Shown: positions 1 through 5,356, counted from the stretch's first letter. The stretch: 5,838 nt of DNA from Tissierellales bacterium (GCA_030152145.1 JASLIL010000044.1:1-5838); one strand, 5' to 3'. Notes: generated from the letters alone by a model not told the origin. Made by a program: numbers and translations.

Positions 1-19
1 TCACTCTTATATTTTTCAT
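1..19 (-). CDS. Start of a third operon gene (partial, cut by window edge)
   Basis: The reverse strand reads AGGAGG, then a five-base spacer, then ATG at 19-17, giving MKNIRV before the window ends. It starts 13 bases after the stop of the upstream membrane-protein gene, on the same strand and with a strong ribosome binding site (25-30), so it is almost certainly the next gene of the DUF2089-like operon. Six residues are too few to name a product. In related operons a further membrane or envelope protein would be expected here, but that is only a guess from context. Confidence 0.6.
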
Positions 20-32
20 ATCTTCCTCCTAG

Positions 33-374
33 TTAAAGGTCCCTGACCTTGGTTTTCTCCAACTCCCTAGTCATTTTCAAGTCCCTTCTTTCCTTTACAT
101 ATATATAGATATATATAAATACTGGCCCAATTAAAAAAATCAGGCTAAAAAATCCATTAATAAGTCCTAGTCCAGTAGGTAAAACCTTAACCTGTATATT
201 ATTTTTTCCAGAATCAGACCCTGCTACAAAGGTATTCAAAAATATTATAAGTAAAAAAAGGCTGTATATAACTGGTAAGATCAAGCCCAGATACTTATTT
301 TCAGACCTAGATAGTTTTATCTGTATATATATGCCAATAGCGATTATAGATACTATTAGTAATAAAGCCAACAT
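33..374 (-). CDS. Small three-helix membrane protein in DUF2089-like operon
   Basis: This is a 113-residue hydrophobic protein that I do not recognise as a named family. Three membrane segments are visible, at about residues 1-20, 29-51 and 68-92. Between the second and third lies a polar loop (about 52-66), and the tail is highly charged (from about 94: KERRDLKMTRELEKTK). The positive tail suggests that the C-terminus is cytoplasmic. The ATG at 374-372 follows a GGGAGGG ribosome binding site at a six-base spacing, and the gene begins only two bases after the stop of the helix-turn-helix gene, so the two are surely co-transcribed and probably translationally coupled. A role as membrane partner or target of that regulator is inferred from position only. 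The third helix includes an alternating Ile-Tyr run encoded by an AT-dinucleotide tract. Confidence 0.75.
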   Translation of the reverse strand: MLALLLIVSIIAIGIYIQIKLSRSENKYLGLILPVIYSLFLLIIFLNTFVAGSDSGKNNIQVKVLPTGLGLINGFFSLIFLIGPVFIYIYIYVKERRDLKMTRELEKTKVRDL

Positions 375-376
375 AA

Positions 377-673
377 TTATCCCTCCCTTGTCCTTCTATA
401 TTGATTTATAAGCTCCTTGCCCAAGTCAAATTCTATTTTTCCCTCTAGTATATAGTTTTTTATTAAGGATATATAGGGGTCCTCAGGCCTATTGTCAACC
501 AAGTCTATTTTTTCAATAAGTCTATCCATCCTAAATCTCATAGTAGGATAGCTCACATCATATTCCCTGGCCAACTCCTTTAGGGAGCCTGAGTTTACTA
601 CAAATTTTTTTATAAAGTTTAAATCCTCTTCCTCTAAGTTGCTAATCCAGTCTGGCATAAAATCTATTGACAT
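377..673 (-). CDS. DUF2089-like helix-turn-helix protein
   Basis: This 98-residue soluble protein is probably a DNA-binding regulator. Residues 14-57 hold the recognisable core: an acidic start (EEEDLNFIKKFVVNSGS), then KELAREYDVSYPTMRFRMDR, a helix-turn-helix in which VSYPTMR looks like the recognition helix. This matches the pattern I know for the DUF2089 family (a 'GSLKELA..YGVSYPT.R.RLD.LI' core followed by an 'I..L..GKI....A..LI' tail), and the length is normal for the shorter members. Those members usually stand first in operons with small membrane proteins, as here. The ATG at 673-671 follows AAGGAAGGTG at five bases. Its promoter contains a large palindrome (704-737), so autoregulation or control by the divergent PadR protein is plausible but not shown. 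The family assignment is from recall of the motif; target and ligand are unknown. Confidence 0.82.
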   Translation of the reverse strand: MSIDFMPDWISNLEEEDLNFIKKFVVNSGSLKELAREYDVSYPTMRFRMDRLIEKIDLVDNRPEDPYISLIKNYILEGKIEFDLGKELINQYRRTREG

Positions 674-678
674 CTTTT

Positions 679-688
679 CACCTTCCTT
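679..688 (-). promoter_or_regulatory. Ribosome binding site of the DUF2089-like gene
   Basis: AAGGAAGGTG on the minus strand ends five bases before the ATG at 673 and fixes that start. It lies almost at the predicted 5' end of the mRNA, so the leader has no room for a riboswitch. Confidence 0.7.
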
Positions 689-694
689 AAAACC

Positions 695-722
695 ATTATA
701 CCCTAAATAAAATTAAAGTAAA
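695..722 (-). promoter_or_regulatory. Promoter of the DUF2089-like operon
   Basis: On the minus strand a consensus -10 TATAAT (700-695) lies 16 bases downstream of a -35-like TTTACT (722-717, four of six consensus bases). Transcription would start near 688, giving a leader of only about 15 bases that is little more than the ribosome binding site. The -35 sits at the centre of the 704-737 palindrome, so a protein bound there should block polymerase. Confidence 0.65.
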
Positions 723-737
723 CTTTAATTTTATTTA
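704..737. repeat. 34-base palindrome, likely operator
   Basis: Two perfect 16-base arms (704-719 and 722-737) flank a two-base AA centre; the core reads TAAAGTAAACTTTA. The arms are nearly pure A/T, apart from one G/C pair next to the centre. The element lies over the -35 and spacer of the minus-strand promoter, in a divergent intergenic region between two DNA-binding-protein genes. No run of T follows a GC-rich stem, so a terminator is unlikely. An operator for a dimeric regulator is the best reading, though which protein binds is unknown. Confidence 0.6.
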
Positions 738-748
738 AAAGATAATTA

Positions 749-779
749 AGGTAAAGCTTAATAATATTTTACTTTACCT
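749..779. repeat. Inverted repeat over the padR -35, possible operator
   Basis: AGGTAAAG (749-756) is repeated in inverted form as CTTTACCT (772-779) with 15 bases between. The right arm covers the -35 of the padR-direction promoter. It carries the same GTAAA core as the neighbouring palindrome and is probably a second binding site. Confidence 0.45.
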
Positions 780-801
780 GTCATAGTAAATGTGCTATTA
801 T
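773..801 (+). promoter_or_regulatory. Promoter of the padR operon
   Basis: TTTACC (773-778, four of six -35 consensus bases) is followed after 17 bases by TATTAT (796-801, five of six -10 consensus bases). A TG one base upstream of the -10 gives an extended -10. Transcription would start near 808, leaving a leader of about 28 bases. An alternative -10, TACTAT (802-807), has a poorer -35. Inverted repeats lie over both the -35 and the -10. Confidence 0.55.
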
Positions 802-807
802 TACTAT
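783..807. repeat. Inverted repeat over the padR -10, possible operator
   Basis: ATAGTAA (783-789) and TTACTAT (801-807) form a perfect seven-base inverted repeat with an 11-base centre. This size and dyad spacing fit a winged-helix dimer site such as PadR proteins use. It spans the -10 of the padR promoter, so binding would repress; PadR autoregulation is the likeliest use. Confidence 0.45.
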
Positions 808-835
808 ATCAGATAGAGTAATAAGAGGTGAGCCT

Positions 836-1168
836 ATGATTTCAAGTGATAGTATGAGGGGTTTCAATGACCTTCTAATACTAATAGTGCTATCTAAAGG
901 AGATAGCTATGGTTATGAAATATCCAAGACCATAAGCTCCCTATCAAAGGATCTCTATGAACTGAAGGAAACCACTATGTACTCAGCTATTAAGAGGCTG
1001 GAGAAAAATGCTTTGATAGAGGGCTATGAGGTCAATGAAACTTTTGGTAGGAAGAGGGTTAACTACAGACTAAGCCAGGAAGGTTCCTTAAAACTTAAGG
1101 AAAAAATTCTTGAGTGGAAGGAAATATCATGTCTTTTAGACAAATTTATAGAATACGAGGAGATTTAA
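836..1168 (+). CDS. PadR-family transcriptional repressor
   Basis: This 110-residue cytoplasmic winged-helix regulator carries the PadR hallmarks in order. MRGFNDLLILIVLSKGDSYGYEISK (about 7-31) is helix 1 and the 'GYEI' turn. ETTMYSAIKRLEKNALI (about 45-61) is the recognition helix and the usual 'LY..L.RLE..GLI' motif, with MYSAIKRLE here. RKRVNYRLSQEG (72-83) is the wing. Residues 84-110 form the C-terminal dimerisation helix. The length is typical of the short PadR subfamily. The ATG follows AGAGGTGA at about five bases. Like other PadR proteins paired with a downstream permease-prefix gene, it probably represses its own operon, and the inverted repeats at 749-807 are candidate sites. The inducing ligand is unknown. 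The family call is firm; the targets are inferred. Confidence 0.93.
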   Translation: MISSDSMRGFNDLLILIVLSKGDSYGYEISKTISSLSKDLYELKETTMYSAIKRLEKNALIEGYEVNETFGRKRVNYRLSQEGSLKLKEKILEWKEISCLLDKFIEYEEI

Positions 1169-1169
1169 A

Positions 1170-1562
1170 ATGAAAGAAATAGATAACTATATTGATAACT
1201 TATTTTCCATATATGAAGACAGAAGTGAAGTAAATAGTCTAAAGGAAGGCCTAAGGGATAGCCTTAGGCTAAAATATGAGGCCTATATCCAAGAAGGCCT
1301 GGATTCTGACCAAGCCTTTGGCAGAGCCATAAGGGAGTTTGGTAGCATAGATGAAATAAAAGAAGATCTAGAAAGCTTTATCCTAACTAAAAATACAAGT
1401 AACAAGACTGAAAAACGAGACTACCTAGATACGGCCATATGGATGACAGGTATATCACTTTTTATCTACACTGGCATGAAGTTTGGTTCTTGGGGCTATA
1501 ACTGGATTATAATCCTACTAACCATAGCTGTTACAAATTTAGTAGATTATTTCCAAAACTAA
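1170..1562 (+). CDS. Permease-prefix / DUF1700-like small membrane protein
   Basis: This is a 130-residue protein in two parts. Residues 1-72 match the soluble helical 'permease prefix domain 1'/DUF1700-type module: a conserved start (IDNYIDNLF), then LKEGLRDSLRLKYEAYIQEGLDSDQAFGRAIREFGSIDEIKEDL, with the typical 'G.....A...A..EFG....I...L' pattern. After a polar linker (73-85), two membrane segments follow at about 87-105 and 109-127. In many Bacillota this module precedes a permease or an adhesin-like domain and sits right after a PadR gene; here nothing is attached beyond the two helices, so it is a minimal version. The ATG at 1170 comes two bases after the padR stop codon, and its binding site (GAGGAGAT) lies inside the padR end, so the genes are coupled. 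It may act as a membrane sensor or anti-regulator for the PadR partner; that is inference. Confidence 0.82.
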   Translation: MKEIDNYIDNLFSIYEDRSEVNSLKEGLRDSLRLKYEAYIQEGLDSDQAFGRAIREFGSIDEIKEDLESFILTKNTSNKTEKRDYLDTAIWMTGISLFIYTGMKFGSWGYNWIIILLTIAVTNLVDYFQN

Positions 1563-1582
1563 AGTAATTAAAAAGGTGTTAT

Positions 1583-1636
1583 GCCCCTCTTGGAATATAC
1601 TTCTTTTTAGCTTATAATAGTATTTAAAGGAGGGGC
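1583..1636. repeat. Inverted repeat pairing with the DUF5714 gene's ribosome binding site
   Basis: GCCCCTC (1583-1589) is a perfect inverted copy of GAGGGGC (1630-1636), and the right arm includes most of the ribosome binding site. The left arm lies upstream of the predicted promoter start, so only read-through RNA from the padR operon would contain both arms and could hide the binding site. With a 40-base loop the structure is uncertain. Confidence 0.35.
1590..1618 (+). promoter_or_regulatory. Promoter of the DUF5714-like gene
   Basis: TTGGAA (1590-1595) and a perfect TATAAT (1613-1618) are separated by 17 bases, a good sigma-A type promoter. The start point should be near 1625, just ahead of AAAGGAGG, so the gene has its own short-leader transcript. 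No clear terminator closes the upstream padR operon, so some read-through is also likely. Confidence 0.65.
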
Positions 1637-1640
1637 TTCT

Positions 1641-2351
1641 GTGAAATATAAGAGCGGATGTATTGTATGTGGTAAGGAATTAGTTTATAATCAGGAAACT
1701 TTTCCTGTTAAGTGTCAACTTTGCAAGAAAGACTTTCAAACAAATGTTGTCTGCCAAGACAAACACTATATATGTGATAGCTGTCACAGCAAGGATGGTT
1801 TTTCTGTTATAGAGGATTTCTGCCTGGAAAGTCAGGAAACAAATCCCCTAGAGATTGCCCTGGACCTAATGGAAGATTGGAGGATAAGCCTTCATGGCCC
1901 TGAGCACCACTTTATAGTGCCTGCCAGTCTCCTAACTGCCTACTATAACTTTTTAGGAAAGGAAAATATGAAGAAAAGAAAGTTAAAGGTGGCCAGAGAA
2001 AGAGCCTCTACCATACAAGGTGGCATGTGTGGCTACTACGGAAGCTGTGGCGCTGCCATAGGTGCAGGAATATTTGCTGCAATAATAAGTGATTCCAATC
2101 CCCTTTCCAAGGATTCCTGGGGCTATAGTAATAAACAAACCGGTATGATTCTCAGTGAAATTGGTGAAATCGGTGGGCCCAGATGCTGTAAGAGAAATAC
2201 CTATCTGTCCATTATAGCTGCCAGCAAGTTTCTCCATCAGGAGAAGGGTATAAAGTTATTTGACTATGAAAACTACAAGCCTGTTTGCAAGTACAAGGCT
2301 AAAAACAAGGAATGTATAAAGTTAGACTGTCCCTACTTTTTAAACAAGTAG
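1641..2351 (+). CDS. Cysteine-rich DUF5714-like protein
   Basis: This 236-residue soluble protein is of unknown function, and I match it to the DUF5714 family by recall. Residues 1-50 look like a zinc-ribbon or rubredoxin-like region with paired cysteines: C7xxC10, C25xxC28, C38, C45xxC48. The core starts at about residue 68 with MEDWRISLHGPEHHFIVPA (H85, H89, H90). It then has the signature GGMCGYYGSCGAAIG (127-141), the paired C182-C183 in GGPRCCKR, and a C-terminal set C216, C225, C230. Fifteen cysteines in 236 residues imply bound metal, an Fe-S cluster or redox chemistry. The family occurs mainly in anaerobes and methanogens, sometimes beside or fused to methyltransferase domains. There is no signal peptide or membrane segment. 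The GTG start at 1641 is chosen because AAAGGAGG ends seven bases before it. The gene stands alone between its promoter and terminator. Substrate unknown. Confidence 0.75.
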   Translation: MKYKSGCIVCGKELVYNQETFPVKCQLCKKDFQTNVVCQDKHYICDSCHSKDGFSVIEDFCLESQETNPLEIALDLMEDWRISLHGPEHHFIVPASLLTAYYNFLGKENMKKRKLKVARERASTIQGGMCGYYGSCGAAIGAGIFAAIISDSNPLSKDSWGYSNKQTGMILSEIGEIGGPRCCKRNTYLSIIAASKFLHQEKGIKLFDYENYKPVCKYKAKNKECIKLDCPYFLNK

Positions 2352-2361
2352 AGGCTAAAGT

Positions 2362-2396
2362 AAAATACCAGAAAATTAAATTTTCTGGTATTTTTT
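2362..2396. terminator. Bidirectional intrinsic terminator
   Basis: A perfect 15-base stem (2362-2376 with 2380-2394) closes a three-base loop. The T-run at 2391-2396 ends transcription of the DUF5714-like gene. On the other strand the stem is followed by a T-rich stretch that can serve the convergent CapA-family gene ending at 2414. Confidence 0.88.
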
Positions 2397-2413
2397 CTTA
2401 AAGTGTAGAGATC

Positions 2414-3685
2414 CTACCTATTTAGGCTTTCTATAGTACGGTTTTTCGAAGCCTTAAGTCTCTTAAGCATGGCTTCACTGTAGTTGTTTGGTCTTATGTC
2501 TCCACTTAAGACCCTATCTATAGGTAGGATTTCAAAGTAGGTCTTGTCTCCATTGTATTTATTCACCCAAGTTGCTATATGCTCCTTTTCAACTATATGC
2601 TTCTTATTGTAAGGGTCCAGCTCTAAAGTTAGCTTTAACAAAAGCCCGTCCTCTGTAGCTGGCTTGTTTAAGGTCTCAGTCCTTTGATTTGATATAAAGT
2701 TACCCAGGGAATATATTATATACTTATCATTTCCATCTATGGTAAAGGATCTGGCTGGCTGTATAACATGAGGATGGGAACCTAATATTATATCTCCACC
2801 CCAGCTAAAGATCTTTTCAGCCAAAGCTTTTTGACTGGCATTGGGTCTTGATTGATACTCCTCTCCCCAGTGTATATAGGTAACTATAAAGTCCACCTGT
2901 CCCCTTAAAAACTCAAGATCCTTCTTGATCTTCCCCTCATCTATCTTATTTGTAAAACTTTCTAGCTCCTCTTTGCTAAAACGGGCCTCATGACCATTGT
3001 AGCCATAGGTATAGGATAAAAATCCCAGTCTAATTCCATTAACTTCCTCTATTAAGTACCTGTCCTGACCCTCTAGGTTTGTTCCTATAGGTTTTAAGTC
3101 TCTATCAAGAGCATTTCTCACTGTATTTAAGGCTCCAGACTTACCCCTATCAAGTATATGGTTATTGGCCATATTTATAATATTAAAGCCTGCATTTTTT
3201 ATGGAGTCCAAAGTTTCCACTGGTGCATTAAAGCTAGGATAACCTGAAAATCCATGTTGATTTCCTTCTGCAACAGTCTCAAAGTTTATTATCCCAAAAT
3301 CTGCCCCCTCAAAATAAGGCTTCAAATATTTAAAGTTATTGTTAAAATCAAATCCATTAGCTGTCTTAGCCCCTCTAACTTGTGGCATATGATACATTGC
3401 ATCTCCAGCAGCCAAAAGGGTAACAAACCTACTTTCCTCCCTTTCTTCCCTATCATTTGAGTTATAGGAGTACTTGTAGTCTCTATTAAGGTCCAGCACA
3501 TCCTGGCTACTAGCTTCCTTTTTCCATTCTAGATCTACTACCTTAACATCTAGCTCCCCATAGGCTTCTTCAGCTTCTACAGGTATTAAATAGTCTAGTA
3601 TTTCCCCCTTAAAAAATACTCCCCCCACTATTAAAACTAGAATTAAGAAGATCAAGCTTAAATTCAAAACCCTCTTCCTATCCAT
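2414..3685 (-). CDS. CapA-family (PGA_cap) metallophosphatase-like protein, membrane-anchored
   Basis: This 423-residue protein has one N-terminal membrane anchor (about 7-25) after a short basic tail, so the rest lies outside the membrane. A charged, low-complexity linker runs from about 35 to 85. The calcineurin-like CapA domain follows: AAGDAMYH (92-99, metal-binding Asp95), NFETV (134-138), MANNHILDRG (172-181, Asn175/His176), HWGEEY (272-277), GSHPHVIQP (302-310) and YSLGNFIS (325-332). These are the family's metal-site motifs, all intact. A tail of about 90 residues (332-423) ends in basic helices. Family members are linked to poly-gamma-glutamate capsule export or anchoring, but no capB/capC/capE neighbours are present, so this is a stand-alone homologue and its substrate is uncertain. 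The start follows GGTAGGTG at four bases. The gene has its own probable promoter near 3757. Confidence 0.92.
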   Translation of the reverse strand: MDRKRVLNLSLIFLILVLIVGGVFFKGEILDYLIPVEAEEAYGELDVKVVDLEWKKEASSQDVLDLNRDYKYSYNSNDREEREESRFVTLLAAGDAMYHMPQVRGAKTANGFDFNNNFKYLKPYFEGADFGIINFETVAEGNQHGFSGYPSFNAPVETLDSIKNAGFNIINMANNHILDRGKSGALNTVRNALDRDLKPIGTNLEGQDRYLIEEVNGIRLGFLSYTYGYNGHEARFSKEELESFTNKIDEGKIKKDLEFLRGQVDFIVTYIHWGEEYQSRPNASQKALAEKIFSWGGDIILGSHPHVIQPARSFTIDGNDKYIIYSLGNFISNQRTETLNKPATEDGLLLKLTLELDPYNKKHIVEKEHIATWVNKYNGDKTYFEILPIDRVLSGDIRPNNYSEAMLKRLKASKNRTIESLNR

Positions 3686-3715
3686 TTTTCACCTACCAAA
3701 TATATTTTATAAAAC

Positions 3716-3742
3716 ATAGGCCTAAGATTATCCTAGGCCTAT
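3716..3742 (-). terminator. Hairpin between the TrhA-like and CapA-family genes (terminator or 5' leader stem)
   Basis: ATAGGCCTA (3716-3724) and TAGGCCTAT (3734-3742) form a perfect nine-base stem, which extends to 12 pairs with one G-U and a three-base loop. On the minus strand it is followed by GTTTTAT, a short T-run, so it can end transcripts from the hemolysin III gene. A promoter -10 lies just upstream, so CapA-family transcripts would begin with this stem. Confidence 0.55.
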
Positions 3743-3751
3743 CTCAGCCCT

Positions 3752-3760
3752 ATTATAACA
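3752..3760 (-). promoter_or_regulatory. Extended -10 of a CapA-gene promoter
   Basis: The minus strand reads TGT-TATAAT (3760-3752): a perfect -10 with the TG extension. No good -35 is visible at 16-18 bases, which the extended -10 can partly replace. Transcription would start near 3745, at the foot of the 3716-3742 hairpin. Confidence 0.45.
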
Positions 3761-3801
3761 CAAACTTTAGTAAATACTGGCTAGAAATATCTGACATTTA
3801 A

Positions 3802-4452
3802 CTAGGCTAAATAGATATAGATGCCCATAAACATAGTAAAGGCTCCTGCCAAAATGAAAAGATGCCAGATAGCATGATTATATTTTATGTGCTGGCTTCT
3901 AAAGAAGTATATGCCAAGAGTGTAGAATATTCCACCTAGAAGAAGATAGAGGAAAAAACCCAATCCTGCTACCCTTAAGATAGATCTTATTAAAACTAGA
4001 GCTATCCAGCCCATACTTATATAAAGACAGAGGGAGCCTATTTCAAAAAACTTGGAACTTCCCCTAGTAAACTCTACAAACTTCATTACTATGCCAAAAG
4101 ATGCCATAAGCCAAACTATAGCCAGAACCAATAACCCTATTTTCTTGCTTAAAATCAGAAAAGCAATAGGAGTATAGGTACTAGCTATACATATATATAT
4201 TGCTATGTGGTCAAAAAACCTAAGAAGTTTTTTAAGCCCCTCCCTCCTAACTCCATGATAGAGAGTAGAGGCTAAAAACATAGTGATTAGACCTATCCCA
4301 TAGACAGTAAAACTTATAAGCTTATTAGGATTATTTTTTCCCTTTACCAGTAAGGTAAATAGAAATATCAGTCCTAGGACCAGGCCAAGGCCATGGCTAA
4401 AGGTATTTAACCACTCCTCCTTCCTGGAATAAAATCCTGTATCAATCTTCAC
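3802..4452 (-). CDS. trhA: Hemolysin III / TrhA family (PAQR-like) membrane protein
   Basis: This 216-residue integral membrane protein has seven predicted helices. The family's metal-site and signature residues are all present: EEWLNTFSHGLG (12-23), STLYH (62-66, His66), DHIAIY (81-86), STYTP (91-95) and YNHAIWH (191-197, His193 and His197). The histidines at 66, 193 and 197 match the zinc ligands known in PAQR proteins. The length is normal. Bacterial members were named hemolysins from early work; homologues are now tied to membrane-lipid and membrane-energy homeostasis, so a toxin role should not be assumed. The GTG start at 4452 is chosen because AGGAGGGG lies just upstream (4465-4458). 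That site overlaps the TAG stop of the preceding gene, which suggests translational coupling to the unknown 280-residue protein. The family call is firm; the exact function is inferred. Confidence 0.92.
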   Translation of the reverse strand: MKIDTGFYSRKEEWLNTFSHGLGLVLGLIFLFTLLVKGKNNPNKLISFTVYGIGLITMFLASTLYHGVRREGLKKLLRFFDHIAIYICIASTYTPIAFLILSKKIGLLVLAIVWLMASFGIVMKFVEFTRGSSKFFEIGSLCLYISMGWIALVLIRSILRVAGLGFFLYLLLGGIFYTLGIYFFRSQHIKYNHAIWHLFILAGAFTMFMGIYIYLA

Positions 4453-4457
4453 TCTAT

Positions 4458-4466
4458 CCCCTCCTA
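4458..4466 (-). promoter_or_regulatory. Stop codon fused to ribosome binding site (translational coupling)
   Basis: The minus strand reads TAGGAGGGG (4466-4458). Its first three bases are the stop codon of the 280-residue protein, and the rest is the ribosome binding site for the GTG start at 4452. Ribosomes finishing the first gene are placed to start the second. Confidence 0.75.
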
Positions 4467-5306
4467 AAGTACGAAGACAAAACTTCTTTCATCCTCCTCA
4501 TCCTTATATATTCCCCTTAAGTCAAATCTGTAATCTCTTTTTCTCTTTAGGCTTGCATTTGAATATACTATATCATCTTCTATGCCTAGGCTTCCAAAGG
4601 TACTCCCTATAATATCTGGATCAAATTCATCTATGCTGGAAGTAAAAACCAATCTCCCCTCTAGGTCTCCCTTAACCTTGTAGACTGCCCTTAAAAAACA
4701 ATAGTCCCTGTCTAGCTTTACATACTCCTCTGTCAAGGCCTTTATGGTAACTCTAGACTCCTTGTTTTCATCTAAAAACTTAAAACTTTTCTCCTCTTCA
4801 AGCCTTAAGGTAAAATCCAAATCCAAGGGATGGAGATTCTCAACTTTTCCCACATTAAGCTCCAGGCTAAGAAGTTTATTTAAGCCATAGCGTCTTAAGA
4901 ACTTATCCTTAAAACCTCTAGCCTCATTATAGGCTAAGGCATATCTTGTTATAGTAAAATACTCCCCCCTAACCAGGCCCTTGTAGAGATTTTTAACCCT
5001 TAGAAAATCCTCTGACTCCTGACCTATATAGCTAAAACCTCTGTAGTTAAAAGTCCTTCTAAGCTCCCCTGCATTTAAACTTATGCTTTCTATTATAGGA
5101 CTTCTATAGGCTCCATCAAACTTTTTCTCAACCTCTTCTGGATCCAGTATAGTTATAAGGTCAAATATTATTCCCTCCTGATCCTTATAGATAGTCGGTA
5201 TGTAGTTGGCCAATCCCCTATACATAAACTTAATATTTACCTCCTGGGGACTTCCCAAAAGTCCCTCTGTCTTAAAACTTAAATCATCACCATAAGTCAC
5301 TTTCAT
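4464..5306 (-). CDS. Uncharacterised 280-residue soluble protein
   Basis: I do not recognise this protein. It has no signal peptide or membrane segment, one cysteine (C203) and many charged residues. The first 120 residues alternate hydrophobic and polar positions in short stretches, suggesting beta strands (for example EVNIKFMYRGL at 22-32, GIIFDLITIL at 45-54, FTITRYALAY at 117-126). A middle region has KFLRRYGLNKLLSLEL (135-150), probably helical. The end is again strand-rich and closes with SFVFVL. I place the start at the ATG at 5306-5304, because AAGGTGAT ends four bases before it; the in-frame GTG at 5315 lies inside that ribosome binding site. Its stop overlaps the binding site of the TrhA-like gene, so the two are probably made together. 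No clear promoter is seen in the short gap upstream. It could be an accessory or regulatory partner, but no function can be assigned. Confidence 0.8.
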   Translation of the reverse strand: MKVTYGDDLSFKTEGLLGSPQEVNIKFMYRGLANYIPTIYKDQEGIIFDLITILDPEEVEKKFDGAYRSPIIESISLNAGELRRTFNYRGFSYIGQESEDFLRVKNLYKGLVRGEYFTITRYALAYNEARGFKDKFLRRYGLNKLLSLELNVGKVENLHPLDLDFTLRLEEEKSFKFLDENKESRVTIKALTEEYVKLDRDYCFLRAVYKVKGDLEGRLVFTSSIDEFDPDIIGSTFGSLGIEDDIVYSNASLKRKRDYRFDLRGIYKDEEDERSFVFVL

Positions 5307-5310
5307 ATTT

Positions 5311-5318
5311 ATCACCTT
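5311..5318 (-). promoter_or_regulatory. Ribosome binding site that decides the start of the 280-residue protein
   Basis: AAGGTGAT on the minus strand matches the anti-Shine-Dalgarno complement exactly and ends four bases before ATG 5306. The GTG inside it (5315) is in frame but is part of the binding site, so it is not the start. Confidence 0.7.
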
Positions 5319-5344
5319 TTTTCTATATTTTTCTACTCTATGGG

Positions 5345-5350
5345 TATAAG
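5345..5350 (+). promoter_or_regulatory. Possible -10 of the small membrane-protein gene
   Basis: TATAAG fits a -10 with five of six bases, and a start near 5357 would give a leader made only of the ribosome binding site, as for the DUF2089-like gene. No convincing -35 lies upstream, so the call is weak. Confidence 0.25.
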
Positions 5351-5356
5351 CTTAGG

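Noticed and set aside
704..779. Intergenic dyads as transcription terminators or a small RNA
   Set aside because: The region lies between divergent gene starts, the stems are almost pure A/T and no T-run follows a stable stem. Operators explain them better.
1983..2237. Minus-strand open frame of 84 codons inside the DUF5714-like gene
   Set aside because: It lies fully within the plus-strand gene, has no family resemblance, and its composition follows from the sense codons. The plus-strand frame has strong motifs.
3254..3460. Plus-strand open frame of 68 codons inside the CapA-family gene
   Set aside because: It is antisense to a well-matched CapA domain, has no good ribosome binding site and resembles no protein.
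2414..3685. CapA gene as part of a capsule (poly-gamma-glutamate) synthesis locus
   Set aside because: No ligase, CapC or CapE-like gene is beside it. Both neighbours are unrelated, so only a stand-alone CapA-family role can be claimed.
3802..4452. Hemolysin III gene as a toxin or virulence factor
   Set aside because: The name is historical. The sequence shows a PAQR-like seven-helix protein with zinc-site histidines, widespread in harmless bacteria.
5307..5315. GTG at 5315 as start of the 280-residue protein
   Set aside because: This GTG is part of the AAGGTGAT ribosome binding site for the ATG at 5306, and has no binding site of its own.
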